Notes: generated from the sequence alone by a model not told the origin. DNA of 64,000 nucleotides from Alistipes sp. (GCA_022767745.1 JALENN010000006.1:248001-312000); one strand, 5' to 3'; counted from the stretch's first letter, positions 1 to 10,314 are shown. Made by a program: numbers and translations.

Positions 1-1
1 C

Positions 2-157
2 CGCTCGCACACCATCCTGGCACACACCCCATTCAACCGCTTCGGCGAGCCCGAGGAGCTGCTCGGCACGCTGCAGTGGCTGGCATCTGACGCCTCGAAG
101 TTCGTGAGCGGCACGCTAACGGTCATCGACGGCGGCTTCGACGCCTTCTCGATCTAA
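2..157 (+). CDS. SDR-family oxidoreductase, C-terminal fragment (5' truncated by window edge)
   Basis: Open frame 2 from window start to TAA at 155-157; ...FNRFGEPEELLGTLQWLASDASKFVSGTLTVIDGGFDAFSI resembles SDR C-termini; adjacent to uxuA. Confidence 0.8.
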   Translation, partial: RSHTILAHTPFNRFGEPEELLGTLQWLASDASKFVSGTLTVIDGGFDAFSI

Positions 158-187
158 TGTATAACCCGTAAAAGACGATACCCGAAC

Positions 188-1363
188 ATGTATCTTTGCA
201 AACAGTCGTGGCGCTGGTACGGCCCCGACGACCCCGTAAAGCTCTCCGACATACGACAGGCCGGAGCCACCGACATAGTACACGCCCTGCACCACATCCC
301 CAACGGCGAGGTGTGGACCGTCGACGAGATCCGCCGCCGGCAGAAGACCATAGCCGACGCCGGCCTTACGTGGAGCGTCGTCGAGAGCGTGCCCGTACAC
401 GAGCACATCAAGACCCAGACGGGCGATTTCCAGCGCTACATCGACAACTACAAGCAGTCGATACGCAACCTGGCCGAGTGCGGCATACACTGCATAACCT
501 ACAACTTCATGCCCGTGCTCGACTGGACGCGCACCGACCTGGCGTACGAGGTGGAGGACGGCTCGCGCGCGCTGCGCTTCGAGCGTGCGGCATTCATGGC
601 CTTCGACCTCTACATACTGAAGCGCCCCGCCGCCGAGAAGGAGTACACCGACGACGAAAAGGCCCGCGCCCGCGCCCGCTTCGAGGCCATGAGCGAGGAG
701 GAGCGCCACCGCCTTACGCGCAACATGATCGCCGGCCTGCCCGGCTCGGAGGAGAGCTTCACCGTCGAGCAGTTCCGCGAGGCGCTCGACCGCTACCGCG
801 ACATCGACGCCGAGCGTCTGCGCCAGAACCTGATCTACTTCCTCAGCGAGGTGTGCCCCGTGGCCGACGAGTGCGGCTCGGAGATGGTCATCCACCCCGA
901 CGACCCTCCCTACCCGATCCTCGGCCTGCCCCGCATAATGTCGACGGCCGACGACTTCCGCCGCATCATCGAGGCCGTGCCCAACCGCTCGAACGGACTG
1001 TGCCTCTGCACCGGATCATTCGGCGTGCGCGCCGACAACGACCTGCCGGCCATGATGCGCGAGTTCGGCGACCGCGTGGGCTTCGTGCACCTGCGCTCGA
1101 CGCGCCGCGACGCCGAGGGCAACTTCCAGGAGGACAACCACCTCGAGGGCGACGTACCCATGTACGAGGTGATGAAGGCATTTCTCGAGATACAGCAGCG
1201 CCGCAAGGTGCGCATACCGATGCGTCCCGACCACGGACACCAGATGTGCGACGACCTGAACCGCCGCTCCAACCCGGGCTATTCGTGCTACGGCCGCATG
1301 CGCGGTCTGGCCGAGCTGCGCGGCCTGGAGATGGGCATCGCCCGCACCCTCTACGGCAAGTAG
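188..1363 (+). CDS. uxuA: Mannonate dehydratase
   Basis: 391 aa; [36 protein letters not shown] and full-length UxuA-like pattern. Confidence 0.95.
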   Translation: MYLCKQSWRWYGPDDPVKLSDIRQAGATDIVHALHHIPNGEVWTVDEIRRRQKTIADAGLTWSVVESVPVHEHIKTQTGDFQRYIDNYKQSIRNLAECGIHCITYNFMPVLDWTRTDLAYEVEDGSRALRFERAAFMAFDLYILKRPAAEKEYTDDEKARARARFEAMSEEERHRLTRNMIAGLPGSEESFTVEQFREALDRYRDIDAERLRQNLIYFLSEVCPVADECGSEMVIHPDDPPYPILGLPRIMSTADDFRRIIEAVPNRSNGLCLCTGSFGVRADNDLPAMMREFGDRVGFVHLRSTRRDAEGNFQEDNHLEGDVPMYEVMKAFLEIQQRRKVRIPMRPDHGHQMCDDLNRRSNPGYSCYGRMRGLAELRGLEMGIARTLYGK

Positions 1364-1381
1364 CCGACACCGCGACACGAT

Positions 1382-1420
1382 GCGGGACGGCCTGTTCGAC
1401 AGGCCGCCCCGCTTTTTTTT
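1382..1420 (+). terminator. Rho-independent terminator after uxuA
   Basis: CGGCCTG(1388-1394)-ttcga-CAGGCCG(1400-1406), flanked by GCGGG/CCCGC, then T8. Confidence 0.9.
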
Positions 1421-1435
1421 GCGCCGCGACACGCG

Positions 1436-3736
1436 TCAGCGCCCGTAATATATCAGCGCCACGCCCGACGTCAGGCCCGACACGGGAAGGGGCGTACGCT
1501 CGGTATAGGTATTCACCATGAAGTGCAGCTGAGGCATGCGCCACCCGTCCGTCGAGGCGGAGTCGGCCGCAATGGCCCGTCCGGCGTCGCCGCCGGCCTC
1601 GCCGAGAGCCGTCATCATGCCCACGATGGCGTTCACCCACGTGTCGGCCACCTCGATGCGGATGCTGTTCACGCCGTTGCGCACGGCATCCGTCACGTCC
1701 AGACGGTAGGGCGACGTCCACACGCCCCCGACATAGCGGTCGTTGATCCACACCTTCGCCGTCGTGCCCACCCCGCGCATCACCAGCTCGACGCGGTCGC
1801 AGCCGGCGGGCTTACGCACCTCGAATATACTGCTGTAGGTCGCGCGGCCCGAGAAGAAACGTATGCGGCGGTCGCTGTTGGCCGAGAGGTCCTTCAGGTC
1901 GTACATCGTCGTCGAGAAACCCTCCGACACGGGCGACGCGAAGCTCACGTCCCAGCGGTACTCGAACGGGTATCCGCCCACACGCCGCGACGCCACCGTC
2001 CCGGCGGCATTGCCTCCCGTCACCACGAAGAGGCTCTCACCCGCGGCCATCGACACCTCGAACGAGGTGCGCCCGCCCTCCTCGACATACTCCCCGACGG
2101 AGCCGCGGCCGCCGTCGACGGGGTTCCACAACTCGGGAGCGCCCGCACACCGCAGCGAGAGGCGTCCGCGCAGAGGATCCGTCGAGCCGTTGAAGAGGAA
2201 GTATATGTCGCGCCCCTCCACCTTGCGGTGGGTGTAGCGCAGGGGCGAGTATTCGTTCTGCTCCCCGGTCTCCATCACGACGTCGGGGGCCGCAACCCCG
2301 GCCAGCGCCTCGCGCATAGCCCTGCGCTCGCGCACCGACAGGCCCGTGCGCACCACGCGCACCCCGCGCGCCGACAGCGACGCCAGCACCGCGTCGGCCT
2401 CCGCACCGGGTTCCTGCTCCGTAACCACGACCGCATAGCGGTGTCCCGCCACGACAAGGGCGCCGTCGGCGACCTCCGCCCCGTCAAGGGCCGAAAGGGG
2501 TATATAGTCCGAGTCGTAGCCCGCCTCGGCCACAATGTCGGCCGTGCGCGCCACGTTCGCACCCGCAAAGGGTATGGCCACGTCGCTGACGCGGTCGCCG
2601 CGCATGAGCATCATGTTGCACCGCCACAGGTAGTCGACCAGCATGTCGGCATGCGGGAACCACGGGTTGTTGCGGTCGAGGTCGCTGAAGAGCCATGTGT
2701 TGAGCCCCGGCAAATCCTGCAGCGTGGCCTGCTGCACGGCCCCCGTCATGGCCACGAAGTTGATGCCCTGCACATATGCCACGTCGGCGGCGCGCTTCAG
2801 GGCGTCTGGCACGGCCGAATAGGCGCGTGTCTCGGGATGTCCCACCTCGGCCGCCACGCGGCGCATGCCGCAGAGGCGTGCCGCAGAGGCCGCCGTGCGG
2901 GCATCGTCCACCGCGCCGTCGGGAACGAACCGCACCGTCCCGACAATGCCGTCGGCCGCGGCCTCGGCCCCGCCGAGCAGCGCCGCACGCGCATCGCGGC
3001 TCACCGTCTTCAGCCCCTCGGCACGGCACAGCTCGGTAATGCGCCGAATATAGTCGGCACGCCACGACAACGGGACCCTGTCCTCGCTTCCGTCGGCGCG
3101 GCGCATCGCCGAGGGCATGTCGCCCGCCACGACAAAGCGCAGCGTACGCCGTTCGGCATCGCTCAACTGCTGCAATATCGCCCCGAGGTAGGTGTTGAAA
3201 TGGCGCTCGGCCGCCGCAACGCCCGTCTCGCCCTCCGGCGCGGCGGCATCGCTCCATGCCCCCTCGCCCGCCGTATAGGGCCACGCCGACCCCAGGCCGG
3301 GGCGCACCGTAAGCCCCACCTCGACATTCTCCTCGGCCGCCGTCGCCAGCGCCGCATGCATCGCCTGCCACCACCCCTCGCTCAGGGGCTCGCAGCGCAC
3401 GGGGCCGTTCACGTTGGGCAGCTCGACGTCGTTTATAACCACGCGCTTGAAGCCCTCGCGGCAGAACGTGCGCAGATCCTCCTCGGCACCCTCCGCCGAG
3501 ACATATCCCGACACCCAGTACCAGTAGAGCGTCACGTCGTCGCCGCCGCCGTCGGCAGGGCGCCGCGTCACCCCCGCGAGCTTGTTGCCCGAGGCCTCGT
3601 TCTCGAAGAAGTCGCCCACCGAGAAGGCCTCGCCCACCTCGTCGTTGCGGCCGCACGCCACAGCCGCGACAGCCACGGCCGCCACAACGGCCCGCAGCGC
3701 CACACGCACCGCGCGGCACAGACGGCCGCACTTCAT
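1436..3736 (-). CDS. Secreted glycoside hydrolase, GH106-like (putative alpha-L-rhamnosidase) with C-terminal sugar-binding domain
   Basis: Signal/lipobox-like N-terminus (VAAVACG); LYWYWVSGYVSAEGAEEDLRTFCREGFKRVVI; C-terminal WINDRYVGGVWTSPYRLDVTDAVRNGVNSIRIEVADTW; internal ATG at 3736 preferred to ORF start 3769. Confidence 0.6.
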   Translation of the reverse strand: MKCGRLCRAVRVALRAVVAAVAVAAVACGRNDEVGEAFSVGDFFENEASGNKLAGVTRRPADGGGDDVTLYWYWVSGYVSAEGAEEDLRTFCREGFKRVVINDVELPNVNGPVRCEPLSEGWWQAMHAALATAAEENVEVGLTVRPGLGSAWPYTAGEGAWSDAAAPEGETGVAAAERHFNTYLGAILQQLSDAERRTLRFVVAGDMPSAMRRADGSEDRVPLSWRADYIRRITELCRAEGLKTVSRDARAALLGGAEAAADGIVGTVRFVPDGAVDDARTAASAARLCGMRRVAAEVGHPETRAYSAVPDALKRAADVAYVQGINFVAMTGAVQQATLQDLPGLNTWLFSDLDRNNPWFPHADMLVDYLWRCNMMLMRGDRVSDVAIPFAGANVARTADIVAEAGYDSDYIPLSALDGAEVADGALVVAGHRYAVVVTEQEPGAEADAVLASLSARGVRVVRTGLSVRERRAMREALAGVAAPDVVMETGEQNEYSPLRYTHRKVEGRDIYFLFNGSTDPLRGRLSLRCAGAPELWNPVDGGRGSVGEYVEEGGRTSFEVSMAAGESLFVVTGGNAAGTVASRRVGGYPFEYRWDVSFASPVSEGFSTTMYDLKDLSANSDRRIRFFSGRATYSSIFEVRKPAGCDRVELVMRGVGTTAKVWINDRYVGGVWTSPYRLDVTDAVRNGVNSIRIEVADTWVNAIVGMMTALGEAGGDAGRAIAADSASTDGWRMPQLHFMVNTYTERTPLPVSGLTSGVALIYYGR

Positions 3737-3750
3737 ATCGTATCCCGTCG

Positions 3751-5664
3751 CTACCATGAGGCCATGCATTCGTCGATAATGGCTATGCGCCGGTTAATCA
3801 CCTCCTTGATGCGTACGATCGCCTGGTCGTACGAGTAGTACGCGTCGCCGTTGTCGGTCACCGTCATGGGCCAGCGCGCGAAGTTCTCCTCGGCGGCATA
3901 GCGCAGCCGTGCGGCGCAGCCGTCGATGAAGTCGGGAAGCTGCAGGAACTTGGGCCGCAGCTCCTCCCACCGCTGTTTGGCAAGGGCCTTCATCGCCTCA
4001 TCCTTGAACAGGTAGCGCATCCAGATGGCATCCTTCACGTAGAGCGAGTAGGCCGCAGGCTTCGCCTCGTGGTAGTCGAAGTTGAAGGTGCCGTAGTCGA
4101 AGTCCCAGATGGGCCCCGCCACGAGCTTGCCGCCGCGGTCCTTGTGCAGGTACACGCTGCCCGGGTTTACGATCTCGTGGTTGATGCACACCTCGTACAG
4201 CAGCCAGTAGTCGATGAACGACAGCGGCTCGATATACTTCCGGTACCCCTTGTCGGGGTCCGAGCGCAGGGCGTCGTCCATGATCGTGCGCTCGAAATCG
4301 TCGATATAGCCCCTTATGTAGTCGAACTGCGCATCCGTCAGGTCGTCATCGTCGGGCGACTTGACTATGTACCACGAGGCGTCAACCCCGTACTTGCTCG
4401 GCACGCGCGGCGACCACTTGCGCGGCGACTCGTCCCAGTGGAAGTCGAACTCCACCAGATAGCCGCCCGTGATGTCCGCGTCGTCGGGCTGCAGCTCGTG
4501 TACGTTGACACGGTTTTCGTCGACGCGCACCTGCTCGGTAAGCTGGTAGGTGCCCGTATAGTCGCCGTTGTAGAAGAGCTCGACATACTGGCTGCGCGGC
4601 GCCCACTCCAGCGACGTGAGGCCCGAGGCGTAGAAGGCCGTCGAGTTGCGCAGCATCGTGCGGTCGCAGTAGTTGGCCAGCATCACCCAGCGCTTGTGCT
4701 CGGGCATGCCGAGCATCGAGGTGCGCTTCTCGAACTTCATGTTGAAGGGTTTCTTGTCCCAGCCCCACGTTATGTTGCCGCGGCCGCGCAGCGACATGGG
4801 CGTCTCGGGCAGGTCGTCCCACACGCCGTTGCCGTCGATGCGGATGGTGGCCGCCTTCCACTCCTCCTTCGAGGTGATGTCGTTGCCGATGGGCCGCAGG
4901 CCCGTCGACGAGTTGATGTATACGACGGGCAGGCCCGTGAAGTTGGTCAGCCGCACCGTGTATTCGTAACGCTCGCCGCCGCTCTCGACGACATACTTCA
5001 CATCGCGGCCGAAGTCGTTGGGCGTCGACCCGCTCTGCTGCTCGACACCCCCGACCGTGACGCGCCCCGACGCGATGAAGGTGGCCACCATGCCGCTCAG
5101 GTCAATCACCTCGGGGGTGCGGGCCGAGAAGGTCGACGTAGCCTCGTCGTAGGTGCAGTAAAGGTCCTCGTCGAGCTGCGGGTTGTCGCTGCGCAGGAAA
5201 CCGATCGACGAGATGCCCGTCGTGGCCTCGGTGTTCTGCACGCAGAAGACACCCGACATGTAGGTGCGGCCGTCGGCGGTGGTGATGAAGATGCGCACGT
5301 CGATGCGGAACGGCTTGTCGCTGATGTTGCGGTTGACGATGCGCGCCGTATAGCGACCCTCACCCGCGGGCTTCACGCTCTCGAGGTAGACCTCCCTGGT
5401 GGCGGTGTGGTTCACCGCATAGCACAGGCGCGCGTTGTAGCGGCCGCTGTCGTAGGCGAAGTCGGTCGACGCGGGCGCCACCGTGAAGTCAACCTCGGCG
5501 CTCGCGCCGTCGGCCACGGCCACAATGCCCGAGCTCTCCACCGTAACGGTAACGGGGGTATCGGTACCCTTCTCCGAGCCCTTGCAGCCGGCAAGCAGCG
5601 CCAGCGCAAGGCACACCGTCGCGGCCAGTGCCCCTCCCATGCGGAATATGATCTTGCGTAACAT
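3751..5664 (-). CDS. CotH kinase family lipoprotein
   Basis: LALLAGC lipobox; SLRGRGNITWGWDKKPFNMKFEKR, ANYCDRTMLRN, GTYQLTEQVRVDENRVNV are CotH-like; start at 5664 supported by promoter at 5691-5721. Confidence 0.85.
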   Translation of the reverse strand: MLRKIIFRMGGALAATVCLALALLAGCKGSEKGTDTPVTVTVESSGIVAVADGASAEVDFTVAPASTDFAYDSGRYNARLCYAVNHTATREVYLESVKPAGEGRYTARIVNRNISDKPFRIDVRIFITTADGRTYMSGVFCVQNTEATTGISSIGFLRSDNPQLDEDLYCTYDEATSTFSARTPEVIDLSGMVATFIASGRVTVGGVEQQSGSTPNDFGRDVKYVVESGGERYEYTVRLTNFTGLPVVYINSSTGLRPIGNDITSKEEWKAATIRIDGNGVWDDLPETPMSLRGRGNITWGWDKKPFNMKFEKRTSMLGMPEHKRWVMLANYCDRTMLRNSTAFYASGLTSLEWAPRSQYVELFYNGDYTGTYQLTEQVRVDENRVNVHELQPDDADITGGYLVEFDFHWDESPRKWSPRVPSKYGVDASWYIVKSPDDDDLTDAQFDYIRGYIDDFERTIMDDALRSDPDKGYRKYIEPLSFIDYWLLYEVCINHEIVNPGSVYLHKDRGGKLVAGPIWDFDYGTFNFDYHEAKPAAYSLYVKDAIWMRYLFKDEAMKALAKQRWEELRPKFLQLPDFIDGCAARLRYAAEENFARWPMTVTDNGDAYYSYDQAIVRIKEVINRRIAIIDECMASW

Positions 5665-5690
5665 ATCTTTTCGATTTTGAGGTTCATCTG

Positions 5691-5721
5691 CAAATATAAT
5701 TAAACCCCGGGGCTTGACAAA
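5691..5721 (-). promoter_or_regulatory. Bacteroidetes-type promoter for cotH-family gene
   Basis: Minus strand TTTG (5718-5721) N19 TATATTTG (5691-5698). Confidence 0.75.
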
Positions 5722-5796
5722 ACGAAATGCCGCGCTTTTCGAAGCGACAGCGCCCGTATTTCTCCTTACGGAGCCATTATTGCGTAAAACGGACAC

Positions 5797-5823
5797 AAAA
5801 AAGGGAACGGCACAGCCGTTCCC
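5797..5823 (-). terminator. Terminator of the S4-domain gene
   Basis: GGGAACGGC(5803-5811)-aca-GCCGTTCCC(5815-5823); read on minus strand it is followed by a T-run. Confidence 0.85.
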
Positions 5824-5862
5824 GGTATCATGCAGGGCGCAGCGCACCCCTACGCGCAGGGG

Positions 5863-6264
5863 TCAATCCTCCGCATCGTCGTCGTAGTACATGCCCTCCA
5901 TCAGGGCGTCGATCTCGCGGCGCTCCTTCTTCGTGGGGCGTCCCGTGCCGCGGTCGCGGAAGACGAAGATGGTCTCACGCGGCGCCGAGAGCTTGGCCAG
6001 CTCGTCGGCCGGGGTGATGTTCACGCAGTAGTCGGGCACGTTCTTCGCCGGCTGGCGGCTGCTCACCAGCCCCACCACCTTATATCTATACACCACGGGC
6101 ATGCGCTTGACCGAGATCTCGTCGCCCACCTTCACCTCGCGCGAGGGTTTGCAGTAGCCGTCGTTCACCAGCACGCGGTTGTTGCGTATGGCCTCGGCCG
6201 CGTCGCTGCGCGTCTTGAACACGCGCACCGCCCACAGATATTTGTCAAGTCTTATGTCGTCCAT
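5863..6264 (-). CDS. RNA-binding S4 domain protein (Hsp15/HslR-like)
   Basis: IRLDKYLWAVRVFKTRSDAAEAIRNNRVLVNDGYCKPSREVKVGDEI. Confidence 0.9.
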   Translation of the reverse strand: MDDIRLDKYLWAVRVFKTRSDAAEAIRNNRVLVNDGYCKPSREVKVGDEISVKRMPVVYRYKVVGLVSSRQPAKNVPDYCVNITPADELAKLSAPRETIFVFRDRGTGRPTKKERREIDALMEGMYYDDDAED

Positions 6265-6316
6265 ATCCTTTTGTTTCAACGTTTGTTCGTTACCATGCAC
6301 CCGCCGCCGCGACGCG

Positions 6317-7663
6317 TCAGTTGTCGTCGGCGTGCGAGCCCTCCTCGGTCTGGCGGCTCACGCTGAGGATCATGCCCAGGCCGATGGAGGTGAAGAGCAG
6401 CGACGAGCCGCCGCGCGAAATCATCGGCAGCGTCTGTCCCGTCTCGGGTATGATGTTCACCGTCACCATGATATGCAGCAGCGCCTGCCCCGTTATCAGC
6501 AGCGCTATGCCCAGCGACAGCATCGCCGGGAACTTCTTGGGGCAGCGCTCGAAGATCTCGATGGCGCGGAAGAATATCCACACGTACAGCGCCACGAGAA
6601 TCATGGCGATGCCGATGCCGTACTCCTCGACGAAGAAGGCGAAGGCGTAGTCGCTCTCGGGGTGCGTCATCTCGACACGCACGGCGCTCTGTCCCGCGCC
6701 GCGGCCGAGGATGCCGCCGTTGTAGATGGCGATCATCGAGCGTTCGGTATCGCTCAGGTCCTCGATCGGCTTCTCGGTCTGCGACGAGGTCCACAGGTCG
6801 ATCCATGTCTCGATACGGCCGTGCGCCGTGTGGCTGCGGCCCAGTCCGAGCGCCGCCACGAAGGCCAGGCCCACGAGCGCCCACCCCACGATGCGGAATA
6901 TCTCGCGCCACCGCACACGCCCGATGTAGAGCATCGCCAGCGACAGCACGAAGACCAGCACCGCCGACGAGGTGTGCGCCGGCAGGATTACCACGCACGA
7001 GATCACTATCGGCAGGAATATCGGCAGCCCGCCCTCGCGCCATATGCGTTTCTGCTTGGGCTGCGTCCATGTCCAGAACTTGAGGCTCGGCACGATCTGC
7101 AGCGTGCGTATCGTCGACTGCCGCTTGGCCAGCTGGTTGGCCAGGTACATCACGATGGTCAGCTTCAGCATCTCCGACGGCTGGAACTGGAATCCGAACA
7201 CCGAGATCCAGCGTGCGGCGCTGTTGGTGGTCTGTCCCGTGAAATATACCACCAGCGTCAGCAGCAGCGATATGCCGAACAACAGATTGGTAAAGCGCCT
7301 GTAGGTCTGGCTGTTGATGCGGTGCACGACGAATATGGCCACCGTACACAGCACCAGCAGGAAGAGCTGCGAGCGCAGGAACTCCGCCGTCGAGGATGCC
7401 GAGCGGGCGTTGTAGGCCATCTTGGCCGTCGACGAGTATACCACCAGCACCGATATGATCATCAGCGAGATGATGATCACCCACAGCACGCGGTCGCCGC
7501 CCAGCAGACGCCGCGCGGCATCCACCATGCCCGCACCGAACGGCGTTCCGTCCGCCGCGCCGGCACCTTCCGCCCGCGCGCCGCCCGACGGGGCAGCCGC
7601 AGCCTCGGGCTCAGCCGGCGCATCAGCGCGCCGCACCTCGGAAAACTCCTTCTCTTCGTACAT
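6317..7663 (-). CDS. ftsW: FtsW/RodA/SpoVE-family lipid II polymerase
   Basis: Multi-TM protein, LPMISRGGSSLLFTSIGLGMILSVSRQ SEDS motif; within dcw cluster. Confidence 0.92.
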   Translation of the reverse strand: MYEEKEFSEVRRADAPAEPEAAAAPSGGARAEGAGAADGTPFGAGMVDAARRLLGGDRVLWVIIISLMIISVLVVYSSTAKMAYNARSASSTAEFLRSQLFLLVLCTVAIFVVHRINSQTYRRFTNLLFGISLLLTLVVYFTGQTTNSAARWISVFGFQFQPSEMLKLTIVMYLANQLAKRQSTIRTLQIVPSLKFWTWTQPKQKRIWREGGLPIFLPIVISCVVILPAHTSSAVLVFVLSLAMLYIGRVRWREIFRIVGWALVGLAFVAALGLGRSHTAHGRIETWIDLWTSSQTEKPIEDLSDTERSMIAIYNGGILGRGAGQSAVRVEMTHPESDYAFAFFVEEYGIGIAMILVALYVWIFFRAIEIFERCPKKFPAMLSLGIALLITGQALLHIMVTVNIIPETGQTLPMISRGGSSLLFTSIGLGMILSVSRQTEEGSHADDN

Positions 7664-7699
7664 CGTTCCCTGCAGTTTTACAGTTTCACGCCGCGCGGG

Positions 7700-9061
7700 C
7701 TACTTGCCGAGGATGTTGTCACGCACCCACTGCTTGAAGAGCTCGCCGCGCTGCTCGTAATTCTTGAACAGGTCGAAGCTGGCGCATGCCGGCGACAGCA
7801 GCACCACGTCGCCCGCCGTGGCACGGGCCGCGGCCGCACGCATTGCCTCGTCGAGCGACGAGGTCGAGACAACCTCGGGCACCACCCCCGTGAACGACTC
7901 CACCAGCTTGGCATTGTCGACACCCATGCATACGAGACACTTCACCTTCGCCCGCGCGAACTCCTTCAGCGGGCCGTAGTCGTTGCCCTTGTCGGTTCCG
8001 CCCGCGATCCACACCACGGGACGCGTCATGCTCTCCAGCGCGTACCACACCGAATCGACGTTCGTCGCCTTCGAGTCGTTTATCCACAGCACGCCGTCGC
8101 GCTCGCCCGCAGGCTCGAGACGGTGCTCGACGGGGTCGAACCCGTATATCGACTGCGCCACACGATCGGGCTCCACTCCCGCCGCCAGCGTGGCCAGAGC
8201 CGCCGCCATGGCGTTGTAGGCGTTGTGCAGGCCCTTGATCTTCATGCGCGAGGTCTCTATCGTAACGCTCCGATCGCCCACGCGCGCCGTGAACTCGCCC
8301 TCGCCGTCGAGCCATGCGTCGCCCGCACCGCTCGCAACGGCCGCGTGCGCCGCAAAGGGCAGCTGGCGCATGCGCATGTCGTACTTACCCAGCTCGCCCG
8401 CAATGACGGGGTCGTCGGCCGAGTAGACGAAGCAGCAGCGCGAGTGCTGGTTGCGTATGATGCGCATCTTCGAGTCGACATAGTTCTGGAAGCAGTATCC
8501 GTAGCGGTCCAGATGGTCGGGCGTGATGTTCATCAGCACCGCCACGTCGGCACGGAAGTCGTACATGCCGTCCAGCTGGAACGAGCTTATCTCCAGCACG
8601 TACCAGTCGTAGTCGCCCGTGGCGACCGAGTAGGCGAAGCTCTCGCCTATGTTGCCGCCCAGGGCCACGCGCAGACCCGCGTCGCACATGATGCGGTAGA
8701 TGAGCGACGTGGTCGTGGTCTTGCCGTTCGAGCCGGTGATGCAGATGGTACGCGCCTTGCCCTTGTAGCGGCCCGCGAACTCGATCTCCGAGATTATGGG
8801 AATGCCCTTCTCGCGCAGCGCCTGCACCACGGGGGCCTTCTCGGGTATGCCGGGCGACTTGACCACCTCGTCGGCCGCAAGTATGCGCTCCATCGTGTGG
8901 CCGCCCTGCTCGTACTCCACCTCCCACTCATCCAGCACGCGGCGGTAGCGCTCGGCTATCGTGCCCGCGTCAGAGAGAAACACGTCGAATCCCTTCTTCT
9001 TGGCCAGAACCGCCGATCCGTATCCGCTGATTCCGCCGCCCAATACAACTACTCGTTTCAT
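7700..9061 (-). CDS. murD: UDP-N-acetylmuramoylalanine--D-glutamate ligase
   Basis: TGSNGKTTTTSLIYRI; KGLHNAYNAMAA; WINDSKATNVDSVWYAL. Confidence 0.95.
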   Translation of the reverse strand: MKRVVVLGGGISGYGSAVLAKKKGFDVFLSDAGTIAERYRRVLDEWEVEYEQGGHTMERILAADEVVKSPGIPEKAPVVQALREKGIPIISEIEFAGRYKGKARTICITGSNGKTTTTSLIYRIMCDAGLRVALGGNIGESFAYSVATGDYDWYVLEISSFQLDGMYDFRADVAVLMNITPDHLDRYGYCFQNYVDSKMRIIRNQHSRCCFVYSADDPVIAGELGKYDMRMRQLPFAAHAAVASGAGDAWLDGEGEFTARVGDRSVTIETSRMKIKGLHNAYNAMAAALATLAAGVEPDRVAQSIYGFDPVEHRLEPAGERDGVLWINDSKATNVDSVWYALESMTRPVVWIAGGTDKGNDYGPLKEFARAKVKCLVCMGVDNAKLVESFTGVVPEVVSTSSLDEAMRAAAARATAGDVVLLSPACASFDLFKNYEQRGELFKQWVRDNILGK

Positions 9062-9128
9062 CGTATATATTTTTTACTCTGCTTTCTCGTTTACTCCAAT
9101 TACTCACGCGCGGCACTGCCGCAGGCGA

Positions 9129-10295
9129 TTATATCATTCTGAACTTCAATATCACCGGATTATCGTCATTCTGCCCTTTCAGTACTTCCAGCACATCTTT
9201 CCCCAAAGGCGAAAGTTCGGCAGAGGCATCCCTCAACGCATCGGCCGGCCCAGGCACCACGGCATAGTAGAAACCGTCGCCGCACCCTGCGGGACACACC
9301 CGGCAAACCAGCCCGCCGATACCGATGCGCCGCGCCACAAACGACTCCCCGCCGCGACGGCAGTAGGCCATCATCGGCGGCCGTTTCTGCAGTCCGATGG
9401 CATTGGAGAACCAAAAGGCCGCATCCCCGCCCTCGAAACAGCCCATACACGGGACATGGCAGTAACTGAGTATTATCGCGTCGGACTCATAAGAGCGTAT
9501 ATAAGGCTCCCAGTCAAAGAATCCGAGTGTCTCATAAGCCCCGTCGGGAGCAGCGTGGCTGCCCATGTCGAACATCGCGACCGAACGGCACTCTTCCGAC
9601 GTAACGCGGTAAAACATGAACGGATTGTATTCGCAGGCGACATATACGCACCCGTCATTGCCCCGCGACAAACAGTCGGACGAAAGGTCCTTGCCTTTCC
9701 ACTCGCCTGCGGCTAAAGCCGCCGACATATCACCCGTATCAATATCCATACGCTCCACCGAGTAACTCGGCTTATCCCCACCGTCGCCGCCGAAACGGGT
9801 TACGCCGACCAGGAGGTTCCCGTCATCGAGGAATTCCACAGCGCCGATCTTGGCCTCGATCCGCAAAGTCCTTATATGGCGCATCTCCGACAGGTCATAG
9901 ACCAGTACCTGCCGCATCTGGGCATCGCTTATGACAAGCATGTCGGAATCGGGATCGTAAGCGAAATCCGATATAACGGCATATTCCCCCGGACCCCGGC
10001 CTGCACGGTTGACACGAACCGCGTCACCGCTGCGTCCGTCAACACACAGCAGCACGTTGTCGAAGTTCACAAGAATCAGGTCTCCGTAACCCTTGCATCT
10101 GCGCACCTCCCCTACGGGATACTCCGACCTTACGGGAATTACGTCGACGGAAAGCGCCACATCGGCAAGGTCGTAATCCGACGCGGCATCCACATCGACG
10201 GCACACACCCCCTCGGCTCGATTGGCATCACCGCACGAGACAGCCGTCAGGCAACACAGCACGCACAATATGAAAACTCTGATTCCGGTATACAT
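9129..10295 (-). CDS. 6-bladed beta-propeller (BF3164-like) lipoprotein
   Basis: Lipobox LTAVSCG; RVNRAGRGPGEYAVISDFAYDPDSDMLVISDAQMRQVLVYDL repeat pattern. Confidence 0.75.
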   Translation of the reverse strand: MYTGIRVFILCVLCCLTAVSCGDANRAEGVCAVDVDAASDYDLADVALSVDVIPVRSEYPVGEVRRCKGYGDLILVNFDNVLLCVDGRSGDAVRVNRAGRGPGEYAVISDFAYDPDSDMLVISDAQMRQVLVYDLSEMRHIRTLRIEAKIGAVEFLDDGNLLVGVTRFGGDGGDKPSYSVERMDIDTGDMSAALAAGEWKGKDLSSDCLSRGNDGCVYVACEYNPFMFYRVTSEECRSVAMFDMGSHAAPDGAYETLGFFDWEPYIRSYESDAIILSYCHVPCMGCFEGGDAAFWFSNAIGLQKRPPMMAYCRRGGESFVARRIGIGGLVCRVCPAGCGDGFYYAVVPGPADALRDASAELSPLGKDVLEVLKGQNDDNPVILKFRMI

Positions 10296-10314
10296 AAGGT
10301 TCCGTAATATCGGG

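Noticed and set aside
188-198. TATCTTTG -7-like box at the uxuA start
   Set aside because: It lies downstream of the ATG, has no -33 TTTG at the right distance, and use of it would remove the start codon; probably chance.
1523-3838. 771-aa plus-strand ORF
   Set aside because: Antisense shadow of the GH106-like gene; His/Arg-rich low-information translation.
6179-9142. 987-aa plus-strand ORF
   Set aside because: Antisense shadow of ftsW and murD; no recognisable motif.
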